Assembly: GCA_965229645.1 (NCBI GenBank)
Contig: OZ245893.1
Span: 930,001-994,000, forward strand
Direction: 5' to 3'
DNA from: CAXQZM01 sp965229645
GTDB taxonomy: Bacteria > Pseudomonadota > Alphaproteobacteria > UBA7985
Length of the DNA stretch: 64,000 nt
This document shows, piece after piece, positions 8,299 to 17,982 of the stretch. Position numbers and translations under genes: made by a program. Under the pieces are notes generated by a model. The model did no database searches. It saw only the letters and a list, made by a program, of their open reading frames with translations, and was not told where the DNA came from. The stretch's first letter is position 1; each line of letters begins with the position of its first letter.

Positions 8299-10059
8299 AT
8301 GTCGATTTTGACCGAGAGCCTAGCCAGCCAGATTCACGGTGTCGCGTCCCTCGACCCCGACACGCCCCAGGGGCTCCCCCTCGACGGTCTGTCGTACGTC
8401 AAGGGACCGACAAGCCCCGCCCTTGCCTATCAAACCATCCCGCAGTTGATGCGCGCCGCGGTGGCCCGCCATGGCCCCCGCGACGCCCTCGTCTTCACCG
8501 AGACGGGGGAACGCCGCAGCTACTGCGAGTTTGATCGAGACATCGACGCGCTCGCGTGCGGCTTACTCGCCTTGGGACTGACACGGGGGGACCGCGTCGG
8601 CATCTGGTCGCCCAACCGCTACGAGTGGGTTCTGACCCAATTCGCAACGGCGCGGGTTGGCCTGATCCTGGTCAACATCAATCCCGCTTACCGCCTGGCT
8701 GAAGTCGAATTCGCGCTCAACAAGGTCGGCTGCAAGGCCCTCGTCCTGGCCAAGTCGTTCAAGGCCTCGGCCTACGCGGACATGATCCGGCAGTTGGCGC
8801 CCGAGCTGGATACCTGCGCGCCGGGCCGGCTGAACGCCGCGAAGGTGCCGACATTGAAGAGCGTCGTGGTCATGGACCCGCACCCAGGCCCTGGCGCCTT
8901 TTCCTTCGATCAGGTCCTAGACCTGGGCGGACCCGCGCAGCAACTGCGCCTTGAGATGATCGACAAATCGCTCAGTCCCGACGACGCGATCAATATCCAA
9001 TTCACCTCGGGCACCACGGGCGCGCCCAAGGGGGCGACCCTCTCGCACTACAACATCGTCAACAACGCCCGCTTTGTTACCGACCGCATCGCCCTCACGG
9101 ACCAGGACCGCCTGTGCGTTCCCGTGCCGCTTTACCATTGCTTTGGCATGGTCATGGGGGTCTTGGGCGCGGTTAGTAAGGGGGCCGCGCTGGTGTTCCC
9201 TGGCGAAGCCTTTGACGCCGTCAGCACCCTAAAGGCCTTGAGCCAGGAACGTTGCACCGCCGTCTACGGCGTGCCGACCATGTTTGTCGCCATGCTGCAA
9301 GCCATGGACGGCAATCCCTGCGACTTAAGCGCCCTGCGCACGGGCATCATGGCCGGCGCGCCCTGCCCCATCGATGTGATGGAACGGGTCAACGGTCAGA
9401 TGAATATGCGGGAGGTCACGATCTGCTACGGCATGACCGAGACATCGCCCGTGTCGTTCCAAAGCTATGTGAACGATCCCATCGACAAGCGCTGCGCCAC
9501 CGTCGGGCGCGTTCACCCGCATCTTGAGGTCAAGATCGTCGATGAGCAAGGCAATCTGGTGCCCGTCGGGGCGGAAGGACAGCTCTGTACCCGCGGCTAT
9601 TCGGTCATGAAGGGCTATTGGGGCGAGGAGGATCGGACTCGCGAAAGCCTGATCGACGGTTGGATGCATACGGGCGATCTTGCGACCTTTGACGCCGAGG
9701 GGTTCTGCACCATCGTCGGGCGTGTCAAAGACATGATCATCCGCGGCGGGGAAAATATCTACCCCCGCGAAATCGAGGACTATCTATTCCGCCATCCCGA
9801 TGTGCTGGAGGTGCAGGTCTTCGGCATCCCCGATGCAAAGTACGGCGAGGAAGTCTGCGCCTGGATCATCCCCAAACCGAACACGACCCTGAGCGAAGCC
9901 GCCGTCCAGCAATTTTGCCAGGGCCAAATCGCCCACTACAAAATTCCAAAGCACATCCAACTAGTCAAGGAAATTCCCATGACGATCACGGGCAAGCCCC
10001 AGAAATTCCTGATGCGGGACCAAATGGTCGAAATCCTCGCTGGCCCGACGCCCGCATAA
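8299..10059 (+). CDS. AMP-forming acyl-CoA synthetase (FadD-like)
   Basis: This 586-residue ligase adenylates a carboxylic acid and transfers it to CoA. It shows the P-loop TSGTTGAPKG, YGMTETSP, the GWMHTGDLATFD motif, KDMIIRGGENIYP, and the C-terminal catalytic Lys in TGKPQKF. AGGAG lies a few bases before the ATG, ten bases after the amidase stop. It precedes the leucine/isovalerate genes, where such ligases often activate isovalerate or related short branched acids; that substrate is inferred from position. It could equally be a medium-chain acyl-CoA ligase. Confidence 0.85.
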   Translation: MSILTESLASQIHGVASLDPDTPQGLPLDGLSYVKGPTSPALAYQTIPQLMRAAVARHGPRDALVFTETGERRSYCEFDRDIDALACGLLALGLTRGDRVGIWSPNRYEWVLTQFATARVGLILVNINPAYRLAEVEFALNKVGCKALVLAKSFKASAYADMIRQLAPELDTCAPGRLNAAKVPTLKSVVVMDPHPGPGAFSFDQVLDLGGPAQQLRLEMIDKSLSPDDAINIQFTSGTTGAPKGATLSHYNIVNNARFVTDRIALTDQDRLCVPVPLYHCFGMVMGVLGAVSKGAALVFPGEAFDAVSTLKALSQERCTAVYGVPTMFVAMLQAMDGNPCDLSALRTGIMAGAPCPIDVMERVNGQMNMREVTICYGMTETSPVSFQSYVNDPIDKRCATVGRVHPHLEVKIVDEQGNLVPVGAEGQLCTRGYSVMKGYWGEEDRTRESLIDGWMHTGDLATFDAEGFCTIVGRVKDMIIRGGENIYPREIEDYLFRHPDVLEVQVFGIPDAKYGEEVCAWIIPKPNTTLSEAAVQQFCQGQIAHYKIPKHIQLVKEIPMTITGKPQKFLMRDQMVEILAGPTPA

Positions 10060-10116
10060 ACCGACACCAACTCCGCCCGTCGCAACCTATGCGACGAGCA
10101 GTAGAAAGGCAGATTT

Positions 10117-11477
10117 ATGTTTCTCGCGACAATGAACTTTGACCTTGGCAGCGAGGTCAACGATCTAAGGGACATGGTCCACCGCTGGGCCCAAGAGCGC
10201 GTCAAGCCTTTGGCCGCAGAAATCGACGCCACCAATCGGTTTCCCGAGGCCTTGTGGGCAGAGATGGGCGCGCTTGGCCTGCTGGGCATTACAGTCCCCG
10301 AAGCCGACGGGGGATCGGGCTTGGGCTATCTGGCGCACACGGTGGCGTTGGAGGAGATTGCAAGGGCCAGCGCCTCGGTGGCCTTGAGCTACGGCGCGCA
10401 TTCCAATCTCTGCGTCAATCAAATCGCCCTCAATGGCACTGCCGCGCAGCGGGCGAAGTACTTGCCCCCGTTGATTTCGGGCCAGCACGTCGGCGCCCTC
10501 GCCATGTCGGAGGCTGGCGCAGGCTCGGACGTTGTGGGCATGAAACTGCGCGCGGAACAGCGCGCCGACGGCTTTCGCCTCAACGGCACCAAATACTGGA
10601 TTACCAATGGCGGCGAAGCCAACACGCTCGTCGTCTATGCCAAGACCAATCCCGACGCGGGGTCGCGGGGCCTGACCGCCTTCTTGGTGGAACGGGATAC
10701 ACCAGGTTTCACCCAATCCGCCCATTTCGACAAGCTCGGTATGCGGGGATCCAATACGGTTGAATTGATTTTCGACGACGTTGAGGTGCCATCCCACCAG
10801 GTTCTGGGGCAGGTCGGCGGCGGCGCCAAGGTGCTCATGTCGGGCCTAGACTATGAGCGCGTCGTCCTCTCGGGGATTGGATGCGGGATCATGGCGGCGT
10901 GCTTATACCAACGGCCAAAAAAGTTGACCCTTTTTTTGCCGTTTTGTGTCTCACGGCAGAAACGCTTCGCGTTTCGCCTCCGACGGGGCCTTCGCTTTAC
11001 CCCGAGGCGCTTTCGCGCTATTCTCGGGGCCGCTACGGGGGCCGCAGTCGCGGCCCTTATACCAGCGGACATAAGGGTCATTCTTAATGACCGCTGGTAT
11101 TAGATACCATCATGCCCTACATGGTCGCGCGCCAACAGTTTGGCCAAAGCATCGGCACCTTCCAGCTCATGCAGGGCAAAATCGCCGACATGTACACCAA
11201 AATGAACTCGGCGCGCGCCTACGTTTACGAGGTCGCCAAGGCCTGCGATCGGGGGGAAGGAACCCGGCAGGACGCGGCGGCGTGCGTCCTTTACGCCTCG
11301 GAGGAGGCCATGGTCGTCGCCCACCAAGCGGTCCAGGCCATGGGCGGGGCGGGGTTCATGAACGACACACCCGTCAGTCGCTTGTTCCGCGACGCCAAGC
11401 TCATGGAAATTGGCGCAGGCACCTCCGAAATTCGGCGCATGCTCGTTGGCCGTGAACTGATGGGCGCCATGGCCTAA
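10117..11477 (+). pseudogene. liuA: Isovaleryl-CoA dehydrogenase, interrupted by a 197-bp repeat insertion
   Basis: The 5' part (10117-10905) encodes residues 1-263 of an acyl-CoA dehydrogenase with ALAMSEAGAGSDVVGM, WITNGG and the Glu of LDYERVVLSG expected for isovaleryl-CoA dehydrogenase. The 3' part (11103-11477) resumes exactly with DTIMPYMVARQQFGQ and ends with GAGTSEIRRMLVGREL. Removing the repeat gives a 387-residue protein of normal family length. The insertion adds 197 bases, so it shifts frame and brings a stop at 11101. The truncated product would carry about 65 foreign residues. Both halves are otherwise undamaged, which implies a recent event. The enzyme would convert isovaleryl-CoA to 3-methylcrotonyl-CoA, step one of this operon. 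Confidence 0.85.
10905..11100 (-). repeat. Structured MITE-like repeat, copy R1 (inside liuA)
   Basis: This 196-bp element lacks any transposase. It begins ATACCAACGGCC and ends CCGCTGGTAT, with TTA on both flanks (10903-10905 and 11100-11102) as an apparent target duplication. Its right 42 nt form a hairpin (ATACCAGCGG near 11059, CCGCTGGTAT at 11091). It is almost identical in length and sequence to copy R2. I call it minus because the hairpin end is at the right. It contains none of the 48-bp internal units seen in R3, R4 and R6. Confidence 0.85.
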
Positions 11478-13084
11478 TGCCCGTCCTGTCCTCGCAAATC
11501 TCGGTGAGATCGGACACCTTCCGCGCCAATCAAGCCGCTCACGCGGCCGCCATCCGCGCCGTCGAAGCGGCCGAACGGGTATGCGTCGGCGGCGGCGGCG
11601 AGGCGTCCAAGGCGCGGCATGTGGCCAAGGGCAAGCTGCTGCCGCGTGATCGGGTCGCGGCGCTCCTGGATCCGGGTTCGCCCTTTTTGGAGGTGGGCCT
11701 GTTCGCGGCCTGGGACTGCTACGACGGCGCTTGCCCAGCCGCAGGTTTGATTGCGGGCGTCGCTAGGGTCAGCGGCCATCAGGTCATGGTCATCTGCAAC
11801 GATGCCACCGCCAAATGCGGCACCTACTACCCCCTGACGGTGAAAAAGCACCTGCGCGCCCAGCGCATCGCCGAGGAAAATCATCTGCCGTGCCTGTACC
11901 TGGTCGATTCTGGCGGCGCCAACCTGCCCAATCAGGATGAGGTCTTTCCCGACGAACATCACTTTGGCCGCATCTTCTACAATCAGGCCCAGATGTCGGC
12001 CAAAGGGATCCCGCAGATCGCGGTCGTCATGGGCTCCTGCACTGCGGGCGGGGCCTATGTGCCCGCCATGTCGGACATCTCGATCATCGTCAAAAATCAG
12101 GGCACCATCTTTTTAGCGGGGCCACCGCTGGTCAAGGCCGCGACGGGCGAAGTCGTGTCCGCCGAAGACTTGGGCGGCGGTGACGTGCATACCCGTCTTT
12201 CTGGGGTCGCCGACTATCTCGCCAACAACGACCACCAGGCCTTGGCCCTCGCCAGGGAGGTGGTGGGCAACCTCCCGCCGCGCGCGCCCGCCGCCCTCGA
12301 CACGCGCGCCGCGGAAGACCCCCTCTACGATCCTGGCGAACTGCTCGGGGTGGTGCCTGCCGACCTCAAAACCCCCTACGACAGTCGCGAGGTCATCGCG
12401 CGCCTCGTCGATGGGTCGCGCTTTGACGAGTTCAAGGCCCGTTACGGCCCGACCTTGGTCTGTGGATTTGCCCACGTGAAGGGCATCCCTGTAGGGATCG
12501 TGGCCAATAATGGCGTGCTGTTTTCTGACGCCGCGATCAAGGGCGCGCACTTCGTCCAGCTCTGCTCGCAACGCAAAACCCCGCTCGTGTTCCTGCAAAA
12601 CATCACGGGTTTTATGGTTGGCCAAAAGTACGAAGCCGAAGGCATCGCTAAACACGGCGCCAAGTTGGTCACCGCGGTGGCAACAACCGCAGTCCCGAAA
12701 GTGACGGTTCTGGTCGGGGCCTCCTACGGGGCAGGTAACTACGGCATGTGCGGGCGCGCCTATGGGCCGCGATTTCTGTGGACTTGGCCCAACGCGCGCA
12801 TCGCCGTCATGGGCGCAGAGCAAGCGGCGGGGGTACTGGCGACGGTCAAGCGCGATGCGATGGAGCGCGACGGCGGCACTTGGTCGCCCGCCGCCGAAAC
12901 CGCGTTCAAACGCCCCACCCTAGCGATGTTTGAACGGCAAAGTCACCCGCTCTACGCATCGGCGCGCCTATGGGACGACGGCCTGATCGACCCCCGCAAA
13001 ACCCGCGACGTCCTAGGTCTCAGCCTCGCCGCTGCCCTCAACGCCCCAATTGCCACCACGCAATTCGGTCTGTTTCGGATGTAG
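11477..13084 (+). CDS. liuB: 3-methylcrotonyl-CoA carboxylase, carboxyltransferase (beta) subunit
   Basis: The 535-residue carboxyltransferase has the paired crotonase-fold halves of the MCC/PCC beta family, with GGARLPNQ-like SGGANLPNQDEVFPD, GSCTAGGAYVPAMSD and, in the second half, QNITGFMVGQKYE and the GASYGAGNYGMCGRAY loop. The stretch SGGANLPNQ is characteristic of methylcrotonyl rather than propionyl carboxylases. It carboxylates 3-methylcrotonyl-CoA using biotin carried by the alpha subunit encoded next. Its ATG overlaps the liuA stop (TAATG), so it was translationally coupled to the now broken gene, which may reduce its expression. Sequence appears intact. Confidence 0.92.
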   Translation: MPVLSSQISVRSDTFRANQAAHAAAIRAVEAAERVCVGGGGEASKARHVAKGKLLPRDRVAALLDPGSPFLEVGLFAAWDCYDGACPAAGLIAGVARVSGHQVMVICNDATAKCGTYYPLTVKKHLRAQRIAEENHLPCLYLVDSGGANLPNQDEVFPDEHHFGRIFYNQAQMSAKGIPQIAVVMGSCTAGGAYVPAMSDISIIVKNQGTIFLAGPPLVKAATGEVVSAEDLGGGDVHTRLSGVADYLANNDHQALALAREVVGNLPPRAPAALDTRAAEDPLYDPGELLGVVPADLKTPYDSREVIARLVDGSRFDEFKARYGPTLVCGFAHVKGIPVGIVANNGVLFSDAAIKGAHFVQLCSQRKTPLVFLQNITGFMVGQKYEAEGIAKHGAKLVTAVATTAVPKVTVLVGASYGAGNYGMCGRAYGPRFLWTWPNARIAVMGAEQAAGVLATVKRDAMERDGGTWSPAAETAFKRPTLAMFERQSHPLYASARLWDDGLIDPRKTRDVLGLSLAAALNAPIATTQFGLFRM

Positions 13085-13094
13085 GCGCCGCCCC

Positions 13095-15092
13095 GTGTTT
13101 CAAAAAATCTTGATCGCCAATCGCGGCGAAATCGCGTGCCGCATCATCGCCACCGCCAAACGGTTGGGCATCGAAACCGTGGCGGTCTATTCAGAGGCCG
13201 ACGCCAATGCCAAGCATGTGGCCCTGGCCGACGAGGCCTTTTGCCTCGGGCCGCCGCCGGTCGCGGAAAGTTACTTGCGCGGGGACTTGATCCTTGCCTG
13301 CGCGCGCACGTCGGGCGCGCAAGCGATCCACCCTGGCTATGGTTTCCTCGCCGAAAATCCAAAGTTCGTCGCCCAGGTGGAACAGGCTGGCCTGACGTTC
13401 ATTGGCCCCAGCGCCCAGGCAATCCAGGCCATGGGGCTCAAAGACGCGGCCAAAACCCTCATGGCGGAGGCGGGGATCCCCGTTGTGCCAGGCTACTCGG
13501 GCGTTCAGCAAGACCCAGACTTCTTGGCCGAGGCCGCAGCCAAAATCGGTTACCCCGTCCTCATCAAGGCCCGCGCGGGCGGCGGCGGCAAGGGCATGCG
13601 CAAGGTCGAGACGCACAAGACCTTCCAGGCGGATTTGGCGAGTGCGCAGCGCGAGGCGAAGGCGGCCTTCGGCGACGACGTTTGCCTGATCGAAAAATAC
13701 ATCGCAACGCCGCGCCATATTGAGGTTCAAATCTTCGGCGACACGCAGGGCCGTGTCGTCCACTTGTTTGAGCGGGACTGTTCGCTGCAACGTCGGCACC
13801 AAAAGGTGATCGAGGAAGCCCCCGCCCCAGGGATGCCCGCAGCGGTGCGCGCGGCCATGGGCAAAGCCGCAGTGGACGCCGCCAAGGCGATCAACTACGT
13901 CGGCGCGGGTACGGTCGAATTCATCGTCGATGGTTCGGGCCCCCTGCGCGACGACGGGTTCTGGTTCATGGAAATGAACACCCTGTTGCAGGTGGAACAC
14001 CCCGTTTCCGAAGCCATCACGGGGCTGGACTTTGTGGAATTGCAACTGCGCGTCGCGGCGGGGGAGCCCCTGCCCTTTTCGCAAGACGAGCTATCGATCC
14101 GTGGTTGGGCCTTCGAGGCGCGGGTCTATGCCGAGGATGTTGCCAAGGGGTTTTTGCCCGCCACGGGCAGGGTCCAGGACGTGCGCAACCCTGCGGCCGT
14201 CGAGTTTCAGCGCGGCCCCGTGCGCATCGACAGCGGCATTCGCCAGGGCGATACGATCAGCCCCTTCTACGACCCCATGATCGCGAAGGTCATCGTCCAC
14301 GGGCCGACGCGGGCAACAGCACTGAACAAGCTGACCCAAACCCTAGCCGCCTGCCGTGTTGGGGGAACGGTTACGAACCTGCAATTTCTCGCCGCCCTCT
14401 CGCGACACGCAGGCTTCGCCGCAGGCCAGGTCGACACCGACCTTATCGCCCGCGACTTAGGCAGCCTCACGGCGCAAGACCCGCCAAGCGAGACCGTGCA
14501 AAGCCTCGCCGCCCTGGCGGCGCTCGGGTTCGCCGGCGGCGAGCCTGACCTGGACGATCCCTTGCTTGGGTGGCGGCATTGGTCGCCCGCGCACCATCGG
14601 ATTAGCCTGGGCTTTGACGACACCGAACGCGACTACACCGTGACGCTCGAAGGTCGGAACCGCTTTAGAGTCCGTAGCGATACGCTGGCGTGTTCTTTGA
14701 GTCTTGCCAAGGGCGCAGACGGCCAGGTCCGCGTTCAGGTGGACGATCATCAAACCAGCTTCCATGTAAGGCATCAGGGATCGAGCGTTGAAATCACCCA
14801 AGATGGCCAGGCATATGTCTTCACGATTCCCGATAAGACGGGTGCCGGCGACACCGATCTAAGCGCTGGGGATGCCATTGTCGCGCCCATGCCTGGGTCC
14901 GTTGTCGCCATCGATGCCCGCGAGGGCGAGGCCGTGCAAGCGGGCGCGCGCCTGGTGCTGCTGGAAGCCATGAAGATGGAACACGCCCTCACCGCCGCGC
15001 GCGACGGGATTGTTGAGAAGGTCCTGGTCGAGGTGGGCGATCAAGTGCAAGACGGCGAGGTCTTGGTCCGGCTGGTGCCGCACCATGACTGA
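13095..15092 (+). CDS. liuD: 3-methylcrotonyl-CoA carboxylase, biotin (alpha) subunit with substituted active-site Arg
   Basis: The 665-residue alpha subunit has a biotin carboxylase domain (FQKILIANRGEIACRI start, IHPGYGFLAEN, ARAGGGGKGMR, LFERDCSLQRRHQK), a linker, and a C-terminal biotinyl domain with EAMKMEH. The start is GTG, ten bases after the liuB stop, at the conserved family N-terminus. Two residues are odd: the near-invariant EMNTRLQVEHP is EMNTLLQVEHP here (Leu at 297, codon CTG), and the usual GHAFEAR is GWAFEAR. The Arg in that motif is a catalytic residue in biotin carboxylases, so activity may be impaired. All other motifs look normal. It overlaps the next gene by eight bases. 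Confidence 0.9.
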   Translation: MFQKILIANRGEIACRIIATAKRLGIETVAVYSEADANAKHVALADEAFCLGPPPVAESYLRGDLILACARTSGAQAIHPGYGFLAENPKFVAQVEQAGLTFIGPSAQAIQAMGLKDAAKTLMAEAGIPVVPGYSGVQQDPDFLAEAAAKIGYPVLIKARAGGGGKGMRKVETHKTFQADLASAQREAKAAFGDDVCLIEKYIATPRHIEVQIFGDTQGRVVHLFERDCSLQRRHQKVIEEAPAPGMPAAVRAAMGKAAVDAAKAINYVGAGTVEFIVDGSGPLRDDGFWFMEMNTLLQVEHPVSEAITGLDFVELQLRVAAGEPLPFSQDELSIRGWAFEARVYAEDVAKGFLPATGRVQDVRNPAAVEFQRGPVRIDSGIRQGDTISPFYDPMIAKVIVHGPTRATALNKLTQTLAACRVGGTVTNLQFLAALSRHAGFAAGQVDTDLIARDLGSLTAQDPPSETVQSLAALAALGFAGGEPDLDDPLLGWRHWSPAHHRISLGFDDTERDYTVTLEGRNRFRVRSDTLACSLSLAKGADGQVRVQVDDHQTSFHVRHQGSSVEITQDGQAYVFTIPDKTGAGDTDLSAGDAIVAPMPGSVVAIDAREGEAVQAGARLVLLEAMKMEHALTAARDGIVEKVLVEVGDQVQDGEVLVRLVPHHD

Positions 15093-15945
15093 CGCTGTTA
15101 CCCTGGTCGAAGTAGGCCCGCGCGATGGCCTACAGAATGAGCCGCGGGTCATCGCGACGGCGCGCAAGATCGACCTGATCGACCAGCTCGCGGCGTGCGG
15201 CTTGACCCGCATTGAGGTGACCAGCTTCGTCAGCCCCAAGTGGATCCCCCAACTGGCCGACGCCGCCAAGGTCATGGGCGGCATCGCACGCGCACCCGGC
15301 GTCGCCTACGCCGCACTGGTGCCGAACATGCAGGGCATGAAGCGGGCCCTTGCCTGCGCCCCTGACGAGATCGCGGTGTTCACGTCGGCGTCGGAGCGGT
15401 TTTGTCGGCACAACATCAATTGCTCGATCGCGGAGAGTTTGGATCGGTTCCAACCGGTCGTGGACCTGGCGCGCGACGTGGACCTGCCCGTGCGGGGCCA
15501 TATCTCCTGCGTAACGGATTGCCCCTACGCGGGTGCCGTCGCGCCAGGCCCCGTGGCGCAGCTTGCCCGTCGCCTCATCGCCTTGGGGTGCCAGGAGGTC
15601 AGCCTTGGCGATACCCTTGGCGCAGGAACCCCCGAACGGGTCGATGCCATGCTTGCGGCGGTTCTGGATCACGTTCCTGCGGCCCAGTTGGCGGGTCACT
15701 ACCATGACACCCACGGTCTGGCGTTCGACAACATCCTCGTCAGCTTGCAAGGAGGGCTCCGCACTTTCGACTGCGCCATCGCCAGCTTGGGCGGCTGCCC
15801 CTACGCGCCAGGGGCCGCGGGCAATGTCGCGACCGAACAAGTGGTGCCTTGGCTCCATCGCCAGGGCTACGACACGGGCGTTGATCTCGATCGTCTGACC
15901 TCGACCCTTGTCCCGCTGGCCCAAACTCTGCGAGGCACGCCGTGA
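15085..15945 (+). CDS. Hydroxymethylglutaryl-CoA lyase
   Basis: The 286-residue DRE-TIM-type lyase cleaves HMG-CoA to acetoacetate and acetyl-CoA, the last step of leucine breakdown. Visible are EVGPRDGLQNE at the N-terminus, SFVSPKWIPQLAD, the metal-binding HYHDT and the Cys loop LGGCPYAPGAAGNVATE. The ATG overlaps the liuD stop by eight bases and matches the family start. Length is normal. A small deviation is CVTDCPYAG where CVxGCPYEG is more usual. This gene is often named liuE or mvaB; I leave the symbol open. Confidence 0.9.
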   Translation: MTDAVTLVEVGPRDGLQNEPRVIATARKIDLIDQLAACGLTRIEVTSFVSPKWIPQLADAAKVMGGIARAPGVAYAALVPNMQGMKRALACAPDEIAVFTSASERFCRHNINCSIAESLDRFQPVVDLARDVDLPVRGHISCVTDCPYAGAVAPGPVAQLARRLIALGCQEVSLGDTLGAGTPERVDAMLAAVLDHVPAAQLAGHYHDTHGLAFDNILVSLQGGLRTFDCAIASLGGCPYAPGAAGNVATEQVVPWLHRQGYDTGVDLDRLTSTLVPLAQTLRGTP

Positions 15946-16769
15946 ACAGCTACGAAACCCTCGACGTGCGCGTCGATGCCCGCGGCGTCGCCTCTCTGGC
16001 CCTCGACCTCCCCGAAAAGCGCAATGCGCTCACGGTGACCATGATCGCCGAACTCACCCACTTCGCCACGGTCGCGGCGCGCAAAGGTGGCTTACGGGCT
16101 GTGGTGCTGTCGGGAACGGGCGGCACGTTCTGCGCGGGCGGGGATTTGGCATGGATGCGCGCGCAAATCGACGGGGACCGAGCGACGCGCCTGAGCCAAG
16201 CCCGCACGCTCGCGCGCATGCTCAAAGCCCTCAACGACTTGCCGCTCCCGCTCATCGGCAAGGTCCAAGGCGCGGCCTTCGGCGGTGGCGTCGGGCTCGT
16301 ATCGGTCTGCGATGTCGCGTTCGCGCAGACCGAGACACGTTTCGGCTTGACCGAAACGCGCTTGGGCCTGATCCCCGCCACCATCGGCCCCTACGTCCTA
16401 AAACGTCTTGGCGAGAGCAAGGCGCGGCGCGTCTTTATGTCGGGCCGCGTCTTCGACGCGCGCGAAGCCACGAACCTGGGCTTGATCGCCGACGCTTTTG
16501 CGGCGGACGCCCTCGACGAACGCATCGAGCGCGAAGTCGCCGCCTATCTACGCGCCGCCCCTGGTGCCGTGGCCGCTGCCAAGGCCTTTGCCCAAACCTT
16601 GGGTGGCGCCGTCACCGACGCCCAGATCGACCGCAGTATTGAGCAATTGGCCCATATTTGGGAGGCCCCCGAGGCCCGCGAAGGCATTGAGGCTTTTTTT
16701 GCCAAGACCCAACCTACTTGGGTCCCTAAAGACCTTATTCACAAACCAAAACCAACAACGGAGATGTGA
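15942..16769 (+). CDS. liuC: Methylglutaconyl-CoA hydratase (enoyl-CoA hydratase family)
   Basis: This 275-residue crotonase-fold enzyme has FCAGGDLAWM (CoA/oxyanion loop), GKVQGAAFGGGVGLVSVCDVA and the active-site region TRFGLTETRLGLIPATIGPYV. It hydrates 3-methylglutaconyl-CoA to HMG-CoA. The assignment to this substrate rests on its place between the HMG-CoA lyase and MCC genes. The GTG start overlaps the preceding stop (GTGA), so translation is coupled. Nothing looks damaged. Confidence 0.88.
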   Translation: MNSYETLDVRVDARGVASLALDLPEKRNALTVTMIAELTHFATVAARKGGLRAVVLSGTGGTFCAGGDLAWMRAQIDGDRATRLSQARTLARMLKALNDLPLPLIGKVQGAAFGGGVGLVSVCDVAFAQTETRFGLTETRLGLIPATIGPYVLKRLGESKARRVFMSGRVFDAREATNLGLIADAFAADALDERIEREVAAYLRAAPGAVAAAKAFAQTLGGAVTDAQIDRSIEQLAHIWEAPEAREGIEAFFAKTQPTWVPKDLIHKPKPTTEM

Positions 16770-16770
16770 C

Positions 16771-17982
16771 ATGGAGGACGATGCCATTGTTATTTGCGGG
16801 GCAGCCCGCACGCCCATGGGCGCTATGGGCGGCCAATTTGCAGAGGTAAGCGCCAGCGAACTGGGGGGCGCCGCAATCCGCGCCGCCATGGCGAGGGCCC
16901 GCGTATCGCCCGAGGCGGTCGACGATCTGCTCATGGGCAATGTTCTGTCCGCGGGGCAGGGCCAGGCGCCCGCGCGGCAAGCGGGGTTTCATGCTGGCCT
17001 CGACGCCAGCGTTCCTGCCCTCACCCTGAACAAGATGTGCGGATCGGGCATGAAGGCCGTGATGATGGCCCACGATCAGTTGAAGGCGGGCAACGGCGCA
17101 GTCTTGATCGCCGGCGGCATGGAAAGTATGACCCGCGCGCCCTACCTGCTGCCCAGCCTGCGCGCAGGTGCGCGCCTGGGCCATACGCAAGCGGTGGACC
17201 ATATGATGAAGGACGGCCTGGAGGACGCCTACGATCAGGGCCGCGCCATGGGGGCCTTGGCCGAAGATTGCGCCGCCAAGTACCAATTCACCCGCAAGGA
17301 CCAGGACGCCTACGCCCTGGAAAGCCTGGCGCGCGCCACCGCCGCGCAGGAACGCGGCGACTTTCAACGCGAGATCTGCCCCTGCACCCTCGAAACCCGC
17401 AAGGGGCCGCAAGACCTTGACCAGGACGAAGCCCCCAGCAAGGCGCGCCCCGACAAAATCCCGCATCTCCGGCCTGTGTTCAAAAAGGGCGGGACCATCA
17501 CCGCCGCCAACGCCTCGTCCATTTCCGACGGCGCGGCGGCGCTGGTTTTGATGCGCGAAAGCGAGGCCAGAGCTTCGGGCACGCCGATCCGCGCGCGCAT
17601 TCATGCCCACGCGAGCCACAGCCAGGCCCCCCAATGGTTCACGACCGCGCCCATCGGCGCCATCAAGAAAGCGCTGGCGCGTGCGCGCCTTCGCATCGAC
17701 GCCATCGACCTGTGGGAAATCAATGAGGCCTTCGCGGTCGTGCCCATGGCAGCGCAGGCGGATCTGGGTCTCGATCAGGCCCGCGTCAACGTCTTCGGGG
17801 GGGCCTGCGCCCTGGGCCACCCCATCGGTGCCAGCGGCGCGCGCATCCTCGTGACCCTATTGAACGCCCTGGAAACCCACAAGGCAAAGTTGGGCGTCGC
17901 CGCCTTGTGCATCGGCGGCGGCGAGGGCACCGCCATGGTGATCGAGTCCCTGGTCGCCCCCGCAAGCACGGAAGAAGACTGA
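16771..17982 (+). CDS. Acetyl-CoA C-acetyltransferase (thiolase)
   Basis: The 403-residue thiolase carries the three family signatures: nucleophile Cys in LNKMCGSGMKAV, NVFGGACALGHPIGASGARI with the active-site His, and the second Cys in ALCIGGGEGTAM. The ATG with upstream GGAG was chosen over a longer open frame that only overlaps liuC. It would split acetoacetyl-CoA, formed by the adjacent CoA-transferase, into two acetyl-CoA, completing leucine carbon recovery. It overlaps scoA (TGATG). Alternative use in polyhydroxybutyrate or mevalonate synthesis cannot be excluded. Confidence 0.9.
   Translation: MEDDAIVICGAARTPMGAMGGQFAEVSASELGGAAIRAAMARARVSPEAVDDLLMGNVLSAGQGQAPARQAGFHAGLDASVPALTLNKMCGSGMKAVMMAHDQLKAGNGAVLIAGGMESMTRAPYLLPSLRAGARLGHTQAVDHMMKDGLEDAYDQGRAMGALAEDCAAKYQFTRKDQDAYALESLARATAAQERGDFQREICPCTLETRKGPQDLDQDEAPSKARPDKIPHLRPVFKKGGTITAANASSISDGAAALVLMRESEARASGTPIRARIHAHASHSQAPQWFTTAPIGAIKKALARARLRIDAIDLWEINEAFAVVPMAAQADLGLDQARVNVFGGACALGHPIGASGARILVTLLNALETHKAKLGVAALCIGGGEGTAMVIESLVAPASTEED

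Noticed and set aside
13191..14084. Minus-strand ORF opposite liuD
   Set aside because: Shadow of the carboxylase frame without motifs or upstream ribosome site.
16735..17820. Long minus-strand ORF opposite the thiolase gene
   Set aside because: High-GC shadow frame with no recognisable domain; the plus-strand thiolase is full length with all motifs.
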